Shown: positions 1-8,706, numbered from the stretch's first letter. The stretch: DNA of 64,000 bases from Chryseobacterium cucumeris (GCF_016775705.1 NZ_CP068760.1:248001-312000); one strand, 5' to 3'. Notes: generated from the sequence alone by a model not told the origin. Numbers and translations: made by a program.

Positions 1-427
1 TCTGTACCCCTCCGAATCTCTGATTATTCCTTCTGATGAATCTCAAAGAAAAATCCATCATATCCAGAACATCAGCCCTCAGCATCGAAACCTCATCGAT
101 AATGATGATCTCAACCTCTCTCAGAAGTTTGAGTTTATCTTTACGGTATTTGAAATGAGGCATCAGATCGGCAATATTATTGGCCAAACTGGTATCTATC
201 CTTTCTGTAGTAGGAAGAAAGGTTCTCAACGGCAGCCCAAACATGGAATGGATGGTTACTCCTCCAGCATTAATGGCAGCAATTCCCGTGGGAGCCACTA
301 CAATATGCTTTTTCTTGGTACGCCTTACAAAATCATTAAGAAATGTTGTCTTTCCTGTTCCGGCTTTCCCCGTTAAAAAAACACTTCTGTTCGTATACTC
401 TATTAAGTCAAAAAAATGATTATTCAT
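1..427 (-). CDS. PIF1/RecD-like DNA helicase, N-terminal part (runs off window)
   Basis: The first 142 residues of a superfamily 1 helicase of the PIF1 type. Walker A (GKAGTGKT) is at residues 20-27 and Walker B (IIIIDEVSML) has its DE at 111-112, with VAPTGIAA in between, as is usual in PIF1 helicases. These enzymes unwind DNA with ATP during replication and repair; the C-terminal half lies outside the window. The ATG at 425-427 was chosen because a -7 box (minus-strand TATTTTTG, 434-441) sits only 6 nt upstream, so the mRNA would have almost no leader. The helicase call is firm; the exact subfamily is not. Confidence 0.85.
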   Translation of the reverse strand, partial: MNNHFFDLIEYTNRSVFLTGKAGTGKTTFLNDFVRRTKKKHIVVAPTGIAAINAGGVTIHSMFGLPLRTFLPTTERIDTSLANNIADLMPHFKYRKDKLKLLREVEIIIIDEVSMLRADVLDMMDFSLRFIRRNNQRFGGVQ

Positions 428-433
428 CTCCGT

Positions 434-441
434 CAAAAATA
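434..441 (-). promoter_or_regulatory. -7 box for the helicase gene
   Basis: Minus-strand TATTTTTG matches the Bacteroidota -7 consensus TAnnTTTG. Its last base is 7 nt from the start codon, predicting a leaderless or near-leaderless transcript. Confidence 0.5.
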
Positions 442-509
442 CGGAAATGAATTTGAATTTCTTACCTTGGCATAAGTTTTGAAAATTCTTAAAAAGAAAA
501 AAGTTTATT

Positions 510-962
510 GTGAAAAAATTATTCTTTCATATCCCGGCAATAGTATTGTGTACTACATTAACTTTAGTTTCGTGTAATACATCAAAGAATGCCAATACCA
601 ATCTTCCTGTTGATATTGCAGACAGACCTGCTGACGAAGACAGTCAGAAATATGAACAGGCACAACTGGATAGATTAAAAGCTTCTATTGAATCTGAAGT
701 ATCAGGAGAAAAATGTACGGATGCCAGCGAATGGGCATTTGCTCCCATGGGATCAAAAGCCTGCGGCGGACCTCAGCAATACATTGCCTATCCTAAGAAA
801 AAAGAAGAAGCTTTCTTACAAAGAGTGAATGAGTATACGGATAAAGTGAAAGCTTTTAATGAAAAGTATAATATTACGTCTGACTGTATGATGATCGAGC
901 CACCTACATCACTCAAATGTATCAATGGTAAGATCAGACTTATCACGCCGGACAATAATTAA
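510..962 (+). CDS. Small putative lipoprotein
   Basis: A 150-residue protein with a lipoprotein signal: hydrophobic residues 8-20 followed by VSC with the lipidation Cys at 22. The mature part is soluble, begins with a low-complexity linker, and contains further cysteines (for example around EKCTDAS, KACGG and SDCMM) that could pair after export. No family is recognised. GTG at 510 is used because the signal peptide begins there and no ATG lies nearby. It is a single gene closed by a strong terminator at 993-1020. Confidence 0.75.
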   Translation: MKKLFFHIPAIVLCTTLTLVSCNTSKNANTNLPVDIADRPADEDSQKYEQAQLDRLKASIESEVSGEKCTDASEWAFAPMGSKACGGPQQYIAYPKKKEEAFLQRVNEYTDKVKAFNEKYNITSDCMMIEPPTSLKCINGKIRLITPDNN

Positions 963-992
963 CAATAAAGCAAAGGTTCTATATCAAATCGA

Positions 993-1020
993 AAAAGCTC
1001 TGTTTCAGAACAGAGCTTTT
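993..1020 (+). terminator. Rho-independent terminator after the lipoprotein gene
   Basis: Perfect 12-bp stem (AAAAGCTCTGTT / AACAGAGCTTTT) with a 4-nt loop, running into T-rich sequence. Confidence 0.85.
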
Positions 1021-1063
1021 ATATTTATTTTTAAATAGTTCAATGGTGAATTTTGCTTTGCAA

Positions 1064-1131
1064 GTGAATGGTGAATTTTTGCAGTACAAAATAATTGACA
1101 AGCGCAGCGGATTGACTATTCACTATTCACC
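1064..1131. repeat. Heptamer-period inverted repeat, site 1
   Basis: Words GTGAATG and GTGAATT at 1064-1077 face two copies of CTATTCA at 1116-1129, the near reverse complement. It lies between the terminator of one gene and the 3' end of the convergent gene. See the 7-nt-period finding. Confidence 0.6.
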
Positions 1132-1138
1132 TGACATC

Positions 1139-1675
1139 CTAAAATTGATGATCCTTCACATTCTCCTTATACCATGATGAATATTTCACATAGTTATCTG
1201 CAATTCTGTTCACTTCTCCTTCCAGTAACTGAGCATTGATATCTTTTATTTTTCTTGCAGGAACTCCTCCCCAGACTTCTCCGGATTTAATGTGAGTTCC
1301 CTGGGTCACTACAGAACCTGCTCCTACAATGGAGTTTTCTTCTACAAGACAATCATCCATCACAATAGCTCCCATTCCGATCAATACATTATCTTTAATG
1401 GTACATCCATGAACAATCGCGTTATGTCCTATGGAAACATTGTTCCCGATATTCAAAGGATATTTCTGATACGTACAGTGCAGCATTGCATTATCCTGAA
1501 CATTTACCTTGTCTCCCATTTTGATGTAATGAACATCTCCTCTGATTACTGCATTATACCAGACACTACAGTCTTTTCCCATTGTGACATCGCCAATAAT
1601 AGTTGCCGTTTCTGCTAAAAAAGTATTCTCTCCGATCTGTGGTGCTTTTCCTAAAAGCTGTTTTATTAGTGCCAT
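1139..1675 (-). CDS. Gamma carbonic anhydrase-like hexapeptide-repeat protein
   Basis: A 178-residue left-handed beta-helix protein built from hexapeptide repeats (IGDVTMG, VLIGMG and similar). The three metal-binding histidines of gamma carbonic anhydrases are visible as His66, His84 and His89, within the usual contexts RGDVHYI, NVQDNAMLHC and IGHNAIVHGC. Family members are trimers that hydrate CO2 or are related YrdA/PaaY-like proteins; activity cannot be settled from sequence. The internal ATG at 1675 (MALIKQL) fits the family start better than an upstream one that would add 19 unrelated residues. Confidence 0.88.
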   Translation of the reverse strand: MALIKQLLGKAPQIGENTFLAETATIIGDVTMGKDCSVWYNAVIRGDVHYIKMGDKVNVQDNAMLHCTYQKYPLNIGNNVSIGHNAIVHGCTIKDNVLIGMGAIVMDDCLVEENSIVGAGSVVTQGTHIKSGEVWGGVPARKIKDINAQLLEGEVNRIADNYVKYSSWYKENVKDHQF

Positions 1676-1733
1676 AATATTAATTTGAAAATGTGAAAAT
1701 GTGCCCAATTGGGAATTAAAATATACTATCATT

Positions 1734-1806
1734 TCTGATATCTAACTTCTAAATTATAGTGATAGCAAAAATCTAACTCTCAATTTTCAGCTTCTAACTT
1801 CTAATG
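1734..1806. repeat. Heptamer-period array, site 2
   Basis: Two runs of imperfect 7-nt words in strict phase: TCTGATA, TCTAACT, TCTAAAT (1734-1754), then TCTAACT, CTCAATT, TTCAGCT, TCTAACT, TCTAATG (1772-1806). The second run ends 2 nt before the -7 box of the next gene. Confidence 0.7.
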
Positions 1807-1808
1807 CG

Positions 1809-1816
1809 TATTTTTG
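1809..1816 (+). promoter_or_regulatory. -7 box upstream of the NifU-like gene
   Basis: TATTTTTG fits TAnnTTTG and lies 21 nt before the ATG at 1838. It excludes the longer reading frame starting at 1814, which would begin inside the promoter. Confidence 0.6.
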
Positions 1817-1837
1817 TATCTCAAATTTAACGAAAAA

Positions 1838-2716
1838 ATGCGTACCGTACTTATAGAACCAACTGAAAACCCAAAAGTGATGAAATTTGTAGCAGATTAC
1901 AATCTCATCCCCGGGTCTTTGGAACTGGACAGAAATTCAGATATTTCAGAAATTCCTCTGGCACAGGAACTTTTCAATTATCCGTTTGTGGAAAGAGTTT
2001 TCATTACCGCTAATTTTGTAGCTGTGGCAAAACAGGATACCATAGAATGGGAACATGTTGCTGAAAGTCTGAAAAATGTAATTGAGGATGAATTACTGGC
2101 CAACCCGAGAATTTATCTTCAGAAGAAAAAAGAAATGTATCAGATCTATGCTGAAATGACTCCGAATCCCAACGTAATGAAGTTTGTATCAAGCAAACTG
2201 CTGATGGATGGTTTTGTAGAAGTAAAATCGAAAGAAGCTGCTGAAGAAGTTCCTTTGGCACTGGCTATTTTTAAAGAGTTTGATTTTGCTACGGAAGTTT
2301 TCATTTCAGACAATTTTGTAGCTGTTACAAGAGATAATTCTGTAGAATGGCACCAGGTGATGATGACTGTTCGTGCCCTTATTGCCGAATATCTTCAGAA
2401 CGGAGGTGAAATTTCAAAAATCGAACCTCAGAAACATGAAAATCCTGTGGAGAAAATTATCAACAGAGATTATACAGAGGATGAGCAGAAAATTTCTGAC
2501 ATTTTAAATGAATACGTAGCTCCTGCCGTAGAAAATGATGGTGGAAAAATTTCTCTGATGGAATACGATCAGGAAAATAAAACAGCAAAAATGCTTCTAC
2601 AGGGTGCATGCTCCGGCTGCCCAAGCTCTACTGCTACTTTGAAAAACGGAATTGAAAATATTTTAAAACAATTCGTTCCGGACTTAGTAGAAAGAGTGGA
2701 AGCTGTAAACGGATAA
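1838..2716 (+). CDS. NifU-like Fe-S scaffold protein with duplicated Nfu-N domain
   Basis: A 292-residue protein. Residues ~1-90 and ~100-195 are two related Nfu N-terminal domains (both carry P-NP-VMKFV near the start and FVAV further on), so the N-terminal half is an internal duplication. The C-terminal domain (~212-292) is the NifU-type scaffold with Cys258 and Cys261 in ACSGCPSS, which binds a labile [4Fe-4S] cluster for delivery to target enzymes in the cytosol. The gene starts a run with an FMN reductase and ferrochelatase. Confidence 0.9.
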   Translation: MRTVLIEPTENPKVMKFVADYNLIPGSLELDRNSDISEIPLAQELFNYPFVERVFITANFVAVAKQDTIEWEHVAESLKNVIEDELLANPRIYLQKKKEMYQIYAEMTPNPNVMKFVSSKLLMDGFVEVKSKEAAEEVPLALAIFKEFDFATEVFISDNFVAVTRDNSVEWHQVMMTVRALIAEYLQNGGEISKIEPQKHENPVEKIINRDYTEDEQKISDILNEYVAPAVENDGGKISLMEYDQENKTAKMLLQGACSGCPSSTATLKNGIENILKQFVPDLVERVEAVNG

Positions 2717-2726
2717 AACTGCCGAA

Positions 2727-3260
2727 ATGCCTCCCGGAAAAAAAATTGTAGTGATTATTGGAAGTGCTTCGGCAAATTCCAGCAATCAGAAACTGATGGA
2801 ACAGGTGCTGGAAAAAACAGACAACGCAAATACAGATTTTCAGTTGTATGCTGACCTTTCTGTTCTTCCGCATTTTGATACCGCATTAACTGATGATCAT
2901 ACTCCTGAAGAAGTTCTGAAGATCAGAGAGGATATTAACCGTTCAGCAGGGGTGATATTTTCTACACCGGAATATATTTTCAGTATTCCCGGAAGATTAA
3001 AAAATCTATTGGAGTGGTGTGTTTCCACAACGGTATTTTCTGAAAAACCTGTTGCTGTGATCACGGCTTCCGCCAGCGGAGAAAGAGGACATGAAGAGTT
3101 ATTATTGATTTTAAAAACTCTCGGAGCTGTAGCAGATGATAAACATCAGGTATTAATAAAAGGGATAAAAGGCAAATTTGAAAGCAATGGCTTACTGGAA
3201 AGTAATACCTTTGCCAAAGTATCAAAATTAGTAACAGATTTTAGAACCTCTGTTTCATAA
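2727..3260 (+). CDS. NADPH-dependent FMN reductase family protein
   Basis: A 177-residue flavodoxin-like protein. The phosphate-binding loop IGSASANSSNQ follows the first strand (residues ~8-22), and STPEYIFSIPGRLKN is the typical flavin-contact segment of the family. Members reduce FMN, quinones or azo compounds with NAD(P)H; the substrate cannot be read from sequence. It starts 10 nt after the NifU-like gene and is followed 15 nt later by ferrochelatase, suggesting a shared transcript concerned with Fe-S, flavin and haem metabolism. Confidence 0.85.
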   Translation: MPPGKKIVVIIGSASANSSNQKLMEQVLEKTDNANTDFQLYADLSVLPHFDTALTDDHTPEEVLKIREDINRSAGVIFSTPEYIFSIPGRLKNLLEWCVSTTVFSEKPVAVITASASGERGHEELLLILKTLGAVADDKHQVLIKGIKGKFESNGLLESNTFAKVSKLVTDFRTSVS

Positions 3261-3275
3261 TTAAAATTTAGAATA

Positions 3276-4304
3276 TTGAATAAGAAAGGAATTTTACTAG
3301 TCAACCTCGGATCACCGAGATCAACAGCTGTAAACGACGTAAAGGAATATCTTGATGAATTTCTGATGGATGAAAGGGTGATTGATTACCGTTGGATCTT
3401 TCGTGCACTTCTTGTACAGGGAATCATTCTGAAAACAAGACCTGCAAAATCTGCTGAAGCGTATAAAACAGTCTGGACCGATAAAGGTTCTCCACTGATC
3501 GTTATTACTGAACAAATTCAGAAAAAGCTTCAGAAAGTAGTAGACGTTCCTGTGGAAATCGGAATGAGATATGCACAACCAAGCATTGAAACCGGAATCC
3601 GGAAACTGGTTGATCAGGGAATCACTGAAATTGTTCTTTTTCCACTATATCCTCAATATGCGATGAGCACCACGGAAACGGTTATTGAAAAGGCCGAAGA
3701 GGTAAGAAAAAAGAAGTTTCCCGGTATAAAAATTAATTATATTCAGCCTTTTTATAACAGAGATATTTATATCAATTGTCTTGCAGAAAGTATTAAAGAG
3801 AAGCTTCCTGAAAATTTCGATGCATTGCAGTTTTCTTACCATGGTGTTCCGGAAAGACATATTTATAAAACAGATCCTACAAAGACCTGTAACCTTAATG
3901 ACTGTTGTTCCAGAGATGATAATCCAAGTCATCAGTTCTGCTACCGTCACCAATGTTATAAAACAACGCAGCTTGTTATTGACAAACTGAATTTACCTAA
4001 AGAAAAAACGATTGTTTCTTTCCAGTCAAGATTAGGAAAAGATAAATGGATTGAGCCATATACCGACGAAACATTGGAAACAATTGGTAAAAAAGGGATC
4101 AAAAACCTGGCCATTGTATGTCCGGCTTTCGTTTCTGACTGTCTTGAAACCCTGGAAGAAATTTCTGTGGAAGGAAAAGAACAGTTCATGCATGGTGGTG
4201 GAGAAAATTTCCATTATATCCCATGTCTGAATGATGAAGACCGATGGATTGAAGTGGTAAAAACACTTTGTGAAGAAAAACTTAATGATTTCTATTTAGT
4301 ATAA
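3276..4304 (+). CDS. hemH: Ferrochelatase
   Basis: A 342-residue ferrochelatase that inserts Fe2+ into protoporphyrin IX (or the coproporphyrin equivalent) to make haem. The N-terminal GILLVNLGSPRS and the central FSYHGVPERH with the catalytic His are diagnostic. A TTG start at 3276 is required, since the next in-frame ATGs would remove the conserved N-terminus. Residues after the catalytic His carry a Cys-rich insert (TCNLNDCC ... FCYRHQC) that may bind metal or a cluster, as seen in some ferrochelatases. Ends at a terminator at 4326-4357. Confidence 0.95.
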   Translation: MNKKGILLVNLGSPRSTAVNDVKEYLDEFLMDERVIDYRWIFRALLVQGIILKTRPAKSAEAYKTVWTDKGSPLIVITEQIQKKLQKVVDVPVEIGMRYAQPSIETGIRKLVDQGITEIVLFPLYPQYAMSTTETVIEKAEEVRKKKFPGIKINYIQPFYNRDIYINCLAESIKEKLPENFDALQFSYHGVPERHIYKTDPTKTCNLNDCCSRDDNPSHQFCYRHQCYKTTQLVIDKLNLPKEKTIVSFQSRLGKDKWIEPYTDETLETIGKKGIKNLAIVCPAFVSDCLETLEEISVEGKEQFMHGGGENFHYIPCLNDEDRWIEVVKTLCEEKLNDFYLV

Positions 4305-4325
4305 TTTTTTTTGCTAAAAATATAC

Positions 4326-4357
4326 AAAAGGCCACAAGAATTAACTTGCGGCCTTTT
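4326..4357 (+). terminator. Terminator between hemH and the convergent protease
   Basis: Stem AAAAGGCC-A-CAAG / CTTG-C-GGCCTTTT with one mismatch and loop AATTAA. AAAA/TTTT flanks allow use from both sides. Confidence 0.8.
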
Positions 4358-4385
4358 CATTGAATATATTAAAGATTTGATTTGG

Positions 4386-6338
4386 TTATTTTTTAATCAG
4401 GTTTCCTGCTTTTTCTCCGTTGACCAATACAATGTATACTCCCGGAAGAATATTAGAAGGAAGCTGAATGTTCAGTTTATTTGTCCCATCAGTAATTTCA
4501 ACTTTTTCTGAAATTTCTTTTTTACCTGTAAGGCTTACCAGTTCTACAATTCCTTTTCCTGATTTTCCTTCAAAGTTGATGGTAAATCTGTCTGTTGCAG
4601 GATTCGGGCTTATCGTGTACAGTGCTGTATCTGCTGTTGCCATTTTTCCTGCCGGAGAAGTTCCACCTCCTACACCTACAGCATTCCATGCATTTTTAAC
4701 CTGAGTCACTTCATTGCTGGTTGCTCCGTATAAATCAGTAGCTGCCTGAATAGAATAGGTTCTTGCATTGGCATATGTTGAAGAAGAGGTCAGATAAGTT
4801 GTCAATGTTCTATATGCAATGGCTCCAGCCTTATCAAGTCCTATTGCGGAAACATTGTAAGCAAAACCTTTGTCATTCGTACCGGAACCTCCTGTTACTA
4901 ACAGATAATACCAGAAGTTAAGTACACCTGAATTGGTATGAACCCCACAATAATCATTAGACTGGCTTGGAGTAACGCAACCTGAAGTGGTGGTAGTTTT
5001 CCAGTAGGTTCCCATATAGGTATCCGGCTGGCTGTATGCGTTAGGGTTAGCCATATTCCTGATTACATAATTGAAATCTTCTCCCAGTGTCCAGCTTGCC
5101 TGTGTAGGTCTTGCCCAACGTTCAATGGTGTTTCCAAATATATCTGAGAAGCCTTCATTTAATGCTCCTGATTCTCTTTGATACGCAAGGTTAGCTGTTT
5201 TGGATGTTAATCCATGCGTAATTTCATGGCCGCAAACATCAAGTGCTGTTAATGGTTTTCCTCCGTTTGTAGTGGAACTACCATCTCCATAGGTCATTCT
5301 GGAACCATCCCAAAATGCATTAAAATAGTTGGTAGAATAGTGAACATAGGATTTAATAGCAAAGTTATTATTATCAATACTCTTACGTCCGTATTTTGTA
5401 TAGAAGTAATCCACTGTCATTTCTGCTCCCCAATGGGCATCTGTAGCATATTGATCTTTATTGGTATTGACATTATTCCAGTTGTTGTCCGTATCTGTAA
5501 AGTCTACTGCAGAAGCATAGCTTGTTCCTTTTTTCAGGTTATAAGTTTCTACTGAAGTTCCTCCGTTTCTTCCTGTTTCTCTTAATCTGTAGCTTCCGTT
5601 ATAAGAGTCTGTAGTGATGCTGCGGGTTCCGCTATATCCTGTAACGGCTGTTCCCGGTGTGTTTACTTCGTGAATAATGGCATCTACTCCCAGCACTTTT
5701 CCATTTTTAGCATCTACAAAAACATATTGTCTGCTTAATGGTTTTTCTGCATAGATATCGAATTTATAGGCTAGCCTTAAATCATTCAGCTTGTCATCAT
5801 CAGGATTTGAATAATAAACCAATTCACCTTTTGGAGCATAGCTTGCATTGGGATCACCGGTTTCTTTTTTAAGAAAATCTTCTTCTTCTTTATTTTTCCA
5901 TTTATAGGATTCTGCTCCTACAAATGACAAAGCGCTCTGTAAAGCAGCATTTTCAGCAAGACTGGCTGTTTTATCAAGTCCTTTCGGAACTTTAATAACC
6001 CATTTTCCTGATTGTCCTACAATTTTACCGTCTTTTGTCTGTACCGCCATCATTCCGTATTCTACAGGAATATCATTAACGGTCTGTTGAAATCTTTGAG
6101 TTTCAAAGCCTAATGCATCTTTTTCTAACCCTAGTTTACGAGCCTGCCCCGGAGAAAGCCTCTGAGAAGCTTCGTCAAATAAAACAGGGGCTCCCTGATA
6201 GGAAGGGGCATTTTTTTCAAATCTCATAAATTCAGCATGTAATCCGCTTTTTCCCGGAACTAATTTTGATGGTGTGTTTTGCCCAAAGACAAAAGAGCAT
6301 GCAGCAACGCTTGCTACTAAGATAAATTTCGTTTTCAT
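4386..6338 (-). CDS. Secreted thermolysin-like (M4) metalloprotease with T9SS sorting domain
   Basis: A 650-residue preproenzyme. A signal peptide covers residues 1-19 (ends FVFG before Gln20), then an FTP/PepSY-type propeptide to ~residue 260. The M4 catalytic domain has HEITH with zinc ligands His371 and His375, general base Glu372, and third ligand Glu395 in GALNEGFSD. The last ~75 residues are a type A T9SS sorting domain (ISPNPATDRF ... GVYIVLVN), so the protein crosses the outer membrane by T9SS. The ATG at 6338 is used because it starts the signal peptide; the longer frame adds 21 residues without signal character. A T9SS plug-family gene lies just upstream on the same strand. Confidence 0.95.
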   Translation of the reverse strand: MKTKFILVASVAACSFVFGQNTPSKLVPGKSGLHAEFMRFEKNAPSYQGAPVLFDEASQRLSPGQARKLGLEKDALGFETQRFQQTVNDIPVEYGMMAVQTKDGKIVGQSGKWVIKVPKGLDKTASLAENAALQSALSFVGAESYKWKNKEEEDFLKKETGDPNASYAPKGELVYYSNPDDDKLNDLRLAYKFDIYAEKPLSRQYVFVDAKNGKVLGVDAIIHEVNTPGTAVTGYSGTRSITTDSYNGSYRLRETGRNGGTSVETYNLKKGTSYASAVDFTDTDNNWNNVNTNKDQYATDAHWGAEMTVDYFYTKYGRKSIDNNNFAIKSYVHYSTNYFNAFWDGSRMTYGDGSSTTNGGKPLTALDVCGHEITHGLTSKTANLAYQRESGALNEGFSDIFGNTIERWARPTQASWTLGEDFNYVIRNMANPNAYSQPDTYMGTYWKTTTTSGCVTPSQSNDYCGVHTNSGVLNFWYYLLVTGGSGTNDKGFAYNVSAIGLDKAGAIAYRTLTTYLTSSSTYANARTYSIQAATDLYGATSNEVTQVKNAWNAVGVGGGTSPAGKMATADTALYTISPNPATDRFTINFEGKSGKGIVELVSLTGKKEISEKVEITDGTNKLNIQLPSNILPGVYIVLVNGEKAGNLIKK

Positions 6339-6636
6339 ATTAATATTGGTTGATTGTGGTGACGAATTTATAAACTTTTCACAATAAAACAACAAAAACA
6401 ATGAATAAAATTCAATTGATATTATAAATCAATAAATAAAACATAATAATGATTTTAAAACAAAGAAAATTATTTAAATATATTTTTTTTGTAATATGAA
6501 TTTTATGTTAAAAAATTTAACTAAAATCAATTTTTTGTGAATTATTATTTTTCACTATGCAGTGCATTATAATGTAAAAAATTAATCCTAATCTACGGTC
6601 TGGAGGATAAATTCTGTTCAATAGAATCAAAAAAAA
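6339..6636. other. Long AT-rich leader region upstream of the protease
   Basis: Almost 300 bases of very AT-rich sequence with no open frame of note. No exact TAnnTTTG box was found on the minus strand, so the protease promoter is unassigned. Confidence 0.5.
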
Positions 6637-6660
6637 GGAACCATCTTAACAGACAGTCCC
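6629..6660 (-). terminator. Terminator after the plug-family gene
   Basis: On the minus strand GGGACTGTC / GATGGTTCC forms a 9-bp stem with several G-U pairs and loop TGTTAA, followed by eight T residues. It would separate the plug-family gene from the protease. Confidence 0.65.
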
Positions 6661-6691
6661 ATTTTATATGATATTTTTATCGTATTACTAC

Positions 6692-7912
6692 CTACCTCTT
6701 GTTGGCAATTGGTGTTCTGAATTCCCCATAACCCATCAAACCATCATAATTTCTTCCGAAAGGTGCATAATAAAGAAAAGCCTGATAGAGATTTTCTGTC
6801 TGCCAGAAATTACCGTTTATTTCTCCAAAGTTCAGAGAACCGTTTCCTTCTTTTGTTGCTAATACATAGTTATAAAAACCTTGTTTCAGGAATATTTTCG
6901 CGACATACTGTTTGGTAGATGCGTCATACTGCATTTGATTTTCCTTGCTGGGTTTAAAATTATTAAATCCTCCCAGTACATAAATTTCTTTATCCACAGG
7001 ATCGGAATCCAGATAGAAGTGAACCCATGAATAATCAGCTTCTCTTTCTGCGTCTCTCTCTCTTCCCAAGTCGTTTCTTCTGTAGTACCAGGCTCCATTC
7101 ACATCCGGCTGATACTGATAATTTAAAGGAAACGCCCATACCGGATGAAGATAAGTCTGGTTAACATCATCTTTTATTTCAGCAGCACGCACCATATCTG
7201 CGGCCATATTCATATTTTTATTATCGAAATAATAAAACTCATTATCTCCCGGAAAAACAAGATTCATCTGCTGAAACAATACCTGATTTCCTAAAACACT
7301 GCTCGGTTTAAGATTGGAAATCACCATATTCGGATTATTATTCTGCATCACATTCATCGTGATTGAATTGACGTTGGAAGAAATATCTCCGCCTTTCGGA
7401 GAAACATTCACTTCTACCCTCTGGTTAACGTTGGGATTTTTCGCATCTGCAAATCTTGAAATATTTAACCCCACAGACGTTACATCTTCTACCAGATAAA
7501 ATCTCTTTTTGAACAGAGGCTGGTCTGCCGAATCTTTGTAGACAATCAGTTCATAATTCCCTGAGACTTTCAGCTGGATTTTATCATTCGGGAAAACAAG
7601 TTTATAGTGGGTATAAGCCTGTAATGTATTGAAAGAATACTGAAACTGATCCAGCAGTGCATTCATACTTCCGGTAGCAAATTCTGTAAAAAACAGATTA
7701 TCTTCATTCCAGTTTCTGTCGTAATGTTTGAAGGTATACCTATAGATCTGACTGCCGTTTGTAAGATCATCAAAGCCTAAAACCAATTGTTCACCAATTT
7801 TAATGACAGGGGTTTCATCATTGGTCTGAGGGTTGAACAGCTGAATACTTTGGATATTTTGTCCAAAAACCAGTCCGCCCAAAGAAAGTAAGAGTATTCG
7901 CAAAGTTTTCAT
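6692..7912 (-). CDS. Type IX secretion system plug-family protein (DUF5103)
   Basis: A 406-residue exported protein with a signal peptide ending GLVFGQ (residues ~1-18). It resembles the DUF5103 family, now named after the Plug subunit that closes the periplasmic side of the SprA translocon in Flavobacterium T9SS. Recognised from overall character: an N-terminal beta-rich domain containing GSQIYRYTFKHYDRNW and a C-terminal segment with YVLGGFNNF. The neighbouring protease is T9SS cargo, which fits but does not prove a role in secretion. Assignment rests on family memory, not on a search. Confidence 0.75.
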   Translation of the reverse strand: MKTLRILLLSLGGLVFGQNIQSIQLFNPQTNDETPVIKIGEQLVLGFDDLTNGSQIYRYTFKHYDRNWNEDNLFFTEFATGSMNALLDQFQYSFNTLQAYTHYKLVFPNDKIQLKVSGNYELIVYKDSADQPLFKKRFYLVEDVTSVGLNISRFADAKNPNVNQRVEVNVSPKGGDISSNVNSITMNVMQNNNPNMVISNLKPSSVLGNQVLFQQMNLVFPGDNEFYYFDNKNMNMAADMVRAAEIKDDVNQTYLHPVWAFPLNYQYQPDVNGAWYYRRNDLGRERDAEREADYSWVHFYLDSDPVDKEIYVLGGFNNFKPSKENQMQYDASTKQYVAKIFLKQGFYNYVLATKEGNGSLNFGEINGNFWQTENLYQAFLYYAPFGRNYDGLMGYGEFRTPIANKR

Positions 7913-7956
7913 TATGACGAAGATAACGAAAAATAGCCATTTTCTTAATAATATCG

Positions 7957-7964
7957 TATTTTTG
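7957..7964 (+). promoter_or_regulatory. -7 box of the metallo-hydrolase gene
   Basis: TATTTTTG, 18 nt before the ATG at 7983. It lies inside the longer frame that starts at 7914 and so supports the shorter start. Confidence 0.55.
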
Positions 7965-7982
7965 AATAAAAAATATTCAGAT

Positions 7983-8621
7983 ATGCTTCAGATTCAAGGT
8001 TTCGTATTCAACTTTGCGAGTGAAAATACTTACATCGTCTATAACGAAAATAAAAATGCCTGGTTAATCGATCCGGGAAATATGAATGCTCAGGAGACTC
8101 AGGCTATAGATAATTTTATTACTGAAAAAGGACTGAAGATTCAGAAAATTCTTTTAACCCATGCTCATATTGATCATGTTTTGGGCCTTCAGTGGGCTTT
8201 TGACAAATTCAATGTTCCTGTGAATATGCATCAGGAAGACCAGGAAGTTCTGGATATGCTTCAGGCGAGCGGGATGAGATTCGGAATGCAGATCAATCCG
8301 GTAAAAGTGGATGTAGAATATATAAAGGAAGGTGATGAACTTGATCTGGATGGAGAAAAATTCAAAATATATCATGTTCCGGGACATTCTCCAGGAAGTG
8401 TTGTCTATCATAACGAAGCACAAAAATTCATGATTTCCGGTGATGTTCTTTTTGAAGGAAGTATCGGAAGAACAGATCTGTATAAAGGAAATTATGATCA
8501 GCTGATTGAAGGAATTAAATCAAAACTTTTCATTCTGGATAATGATACCCAGGTTTTCTCAGGACATGGAAATCCTACATCTATTGGTTTTGAGAAACAG
8601 TATAATCCTTTTTTGAAGTAA
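7983..8621 (+). CDS. MBL-fold metallo-hydrolase (glyoxalase II-like)
   Basis: A 212-residue metallo-beta-lactamase-fold hydrolase. THAHIDHVLG is the HxHxDH zinc motif; further ligands appear at HVPGHSPGS and in the SGDVLF segment, and the last one in FSGHGN. The size fits the short glyoxalase II-like group of cytosolic thioester hydrolases. No signal peptide. ATG 7983 is chosen because the promoter box overlaps the upstream extension. It is divergent from the plug-family gene and has no operon partner. Confidence 0.9.
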   Translation: MLQIQGFVFNFASENTYIVYNENKNAWLIDPGNMNAQETQAIDNFITEKGLKIQKILLTHAHIDHVLGLQWAFDKFNVPVNMHQEDQEVLDMLQASGMRFGMQINPVKVDVEYIKEGDELDLDGEKFKIYHVPGHSPGSVVYHNEAQKFMISGDVLFEGSIGRTDLYKGNYDQLIEGIKSKLFILDNDTQVFSGHGNPTSIGFEKQYNPFLK

Positions 8622-8706
8622 ACAATCTATTTAAACCTCATGCAGATAATGCAGATTCCTTCGAGATGAAATGATTTAAGTTTATTAAAAAATACTCATA
8701 TAGCTA

